A stretch of 64,000 bases of DNA from DASRWI01 sp035654655 (lineage in GTDB: Bacteria > Bacteroidota > Ignavibacteria > Ignavibacteriales > Ignavibacteriaceae), in the NCBI GenBank assembly GCA_035654655.1, contig DASRWI010000001.1, positions 45,846 to 109,845 on the forward strand, read 5' to 3'. Positions 62,366 through 64,000 of this stretch are shown here, piece by piece; within the stretch, counting starts at the first letter, position 1; every line of letters begins with the position of its first letter. Below the pieces are notes generated by a model. That model saw nothing but the letters and a program-made list of their open reading frames with translations. It ran no database searches and was not told where the DNA came from. A program made the translations under genes and the position numbers.

Positions 62366-64000
62366 ATGTCCGCTCTAAAAATAAATAAATTAATTTTAAT
62401 ATTGATAGGTATTATGTTTTTAAATAATCAAGGTTTATCTCAAGATATCAAACCACCGGTTGCTAAGAAAATCCCCAAAGAACTTAAGATACATAATCAA
62501 ATAAGAACAGATAATTACTATTGGCTCAATCAACGCGAAGACCCTGAAGTAATATCTTATCTTAATGCAGAAAATGAGTATACTGAAAAAGTACTTAAAA
62601 AAACTGAACCTCTTCAGGAAAAACTATACAACGAAATGATTAGTCGTATTAAGCAAAATGACGAGAGTGTTCCATATAAGAGAAATGGTTATTTCTATTA
62701 TACAAGATTTGAAGAGGGAAAGGATTATCCTATTTATTGCCGAAAAAAAGATAATCTCAATTCTTCTGAAGAAATTATGCTCAATGTAAATGAGATGGCT
62801 AAAGATTATGCTTATTATAATGTTTCAGGATTAACTGTTAGTCCTGATAACAAGCTTTTAGCTTTTGGAGTTGATAATGTAAGTCGTAGAATTTATACAA
62901 TATATGTAAAGAATCTTGAAACAGGAAAAATTCTTTCAGATTCAATTAAAAGTACATCAAGCAACTCAGTTTTTGCTGCAGACAATAAAACATTATTCTA
63001 TTCAGTAATAGATAGTACTCTTCGCTCTGATAAAATATATAGACACATCCTGGGTGATAATCAAGAAAAAGATAAATTAGTCTATGATGAACCAGATGCT
63101 ACCTTCAATGTTTTCGTCTATAAGACAAGATCAAAAGATTATATTGTAATTGGCTCTTCAAGCACATTAACAAATGATTTTAGAATTTTAAAAGCTAATG
63201 ACCCTCTTGGTGAATTCAAAGAATTTTCTCCACGCAAAAAAGGAGTTGAATATCAGGTTGATCATTTCAATAACAAGTTTTACATAGTTACTAATTATGA
63301 AGCACAAAATTTTCGGTTAATGACTTCTGATGCAAACAAAACTTCAATCGAAAACTGGAAGGAACTTATCCCTCATCGCAAAGATGTATTACTGGAGGGA
63401 ATAGAATTGTTTGATAAATTTCTTGTCATACAGGAAAGAAAAAATGGATTAACAAATATCAGGATTAAAAGTTGGGACGGTGAATTTGAACATAATCTTG
63501 ATTTTGGCGAACCTGCATATCTTGCTTATATTGAAATGAATCCTGAACCTAACACAGAAATTCTTCGTTATGGCTATACTTCTTTAACTACTCCGAATTC
63601 TGTTATCGATTATAACATGGTTACAAGAGAGAAAACCATTATGAAAGAGGATGAAATACTTGGCGGATTTAATAAAGCCAATTATACATCTGAAAGAATT
63701 TATGTTAAAGCTGAAGATGGTACTATGATTCCTGTATCAATGGTTTACAGAAAAGATTTAGATACAACAAAAACCAATCCTCTACTTTTATATGGTTATG
63801 GCTCTTATGGAATAAGCACTGACCCCACATTTAGTTCAGTAAGATTAAGTCTATTAGATCGAGGTTTCATTTATGCAATTGCACATATAAGAGGCGGTCA
63901 GGAACTTGGACGTGGATGGTATGATGATGGAAAACTTCTTAAAAAGATGAATACCTTTACTGATTTTATTGACTGTGCAAAATTCTTAATTGAAAATAAA
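62366..64000 (+). CDS. S9A-family peptidase (oligopeptidase B/prolyl oligopeptidase-like), partial at 3' end
   Basis: Serine peptidase whose reading frame is still open at the end of the window after 545 codons; relatives have about 690-720. The start ATG 62366 has GGAG six bases upstream and a signal-like N-terminus (MSALKINKLILILIGIMFLNN), so the enzyme is probably periplasmic or lipid-linked. The family start IHNQIRTDNYYWLNQREDPEV is readable, then the seven-bladed propeller region with YNVSGLTVSPDNKLLAF and SSNSVFAADNKTLFYS, and the beginning of the hydrolase domain: VKAEDGTMIPVSMVYRK, LLLYGYGSYG and RGGQELGRGWYDDGK (the last typical of PtrB). The catalytic Ser, Asp and His lie beyond the edge, so activity cannot be judged. 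Confidence 0.92.
   Translation, partial: MSALKINKLILILIGIMFLNNQGLSQDIKPPVAKKIPKELKIHNQIRTDNYYWLNQREDPEVISYLNAENEYTEKVLKKTEPLQEKLYNEMISRIKQNDESVPYKRNGYFYYTRFEEGKDYPIYCRKKDNLNSSEEIMLNVNEMAKDYAYYNVSGLTVSPDNKLLAFGVDNVSRRIYTIYVKNLETGKILSDSIKSTSSNSVFAADNKTLFYSVIDSTLRSDKIYRHILGDNQEKDKLVYDEPDATFNVFVYKTRSKDYIVIGSSSTLTNDFRILKANDPLGEFKEFSPRKKGVEYQVDHFNNKFYIVTNYEAQNFRLMTSDANKTSIENWKELIPHRKDVLLEGIELFDKFLVIQERKNGLTNIRIKSWDGEFEHNLDFGEPAYLAYIEMNPEPNTEILRYGYTSLTTPNSVIDYNMVTREKTIMKEDEILGGFNKANYTSERIYVKAEDGTMIPVSMVYRKDLDTTKTNPLLLYGYGSYGISTDPTFSSVRLSLLDRGFIYAIAHIRGGQELGRGWYDDGKLLKKMNTFTDFIDCAKFLIENK

Noticed and set aside
1..64000. rRNA, tRNA, prophage or conjugative genes
   Set aside because: No gap shows a tRNA cloverleaf or rRNA-like sequence, and no phage or conjugation protein is encoded.

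Overview
The window is AT-rich bacterial chromosome, most likely from Ignavibacteria or a close relative in the Bacteroidota/Chlorobi group. The strongest clue is four secreted proteins ending in a C-terminal sorting domain of the YPNPFNPST type, the kind exported by type IX secretion in these lineages. Supporting clues are giant surface proteins resembling the Bacteroidota TANFOR architecture, many TTG start codons, and an IS200-like transposase with palindromic repeats. I see no rRNA, tRNA, CRISPR array or prophage.

Region 1 (1-10294, minus strand) reads as one long gene series: wcaJ-like sugar transferase, a Dpm-like glycosyltransferase, a GT2/degenerate sugar-transferase fusion, accA, a YbgC-like thioesterase, nadC, a Wzx-like flippase, dut and the 5' part of dnaE. 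It mixes envelope polysaccharide assembly with lipid, NAD, dUTP and replication functions. Region 2 (10401-14795, plus) holds two secreted Asp-box (BNR-like) proteins whose last 243 bp are almost identical. Region 3 (14863-20885, minus) has transketolase, then an etfB-etfA-acyl-CoA dehydrogenase operon with a small unknown gene. Region 4 (21341-32578) contains recG, dgt, gpsA, plsY, a secreted protein with an internal 260-residue duplication, comF, a von Willebrand factor A membrane protein and surE.

Region 5 (33082-38611, plus) is a compact series: pgeF, an EamA transporter, folB, folK, a deoxynucleoside kinase, a small membrane protein, a GT9 glycosyltransferase and Ppx/GppA. folK has no ordinary start codon in front of its conserved N-terminus. 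Region 6 (38618-44055, minus) has an O-methyltransferase, a secreted subtilisin, and the lepB-lepA pair. Region 7 (44270-47111, plus) is a small accessory group: an oxidase-subunit-I-like membrane protein, a DUF305 lipoprotein, an unknown protein, and two dinucleotide-binding paralogues, one cut short.

Region 8 (47273-56878, minus) is the most unusual: a three-gene operon for a 1895-residue TANFOR-like surface protein, a fibronectin-III-like protein and a predicted outer-membrane beta-barrel. I think it is a candidate surface complex of unknown function. Region 9 (57002-64000) has a YigZ protein, uvrA, an IS200-like element with three copies of a palindromic repeat, a TauE/SafE exporter and a truncated oligopeptidase B-like peptidase. 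Several hairpin repeat families are scattered through the gaps between genes.
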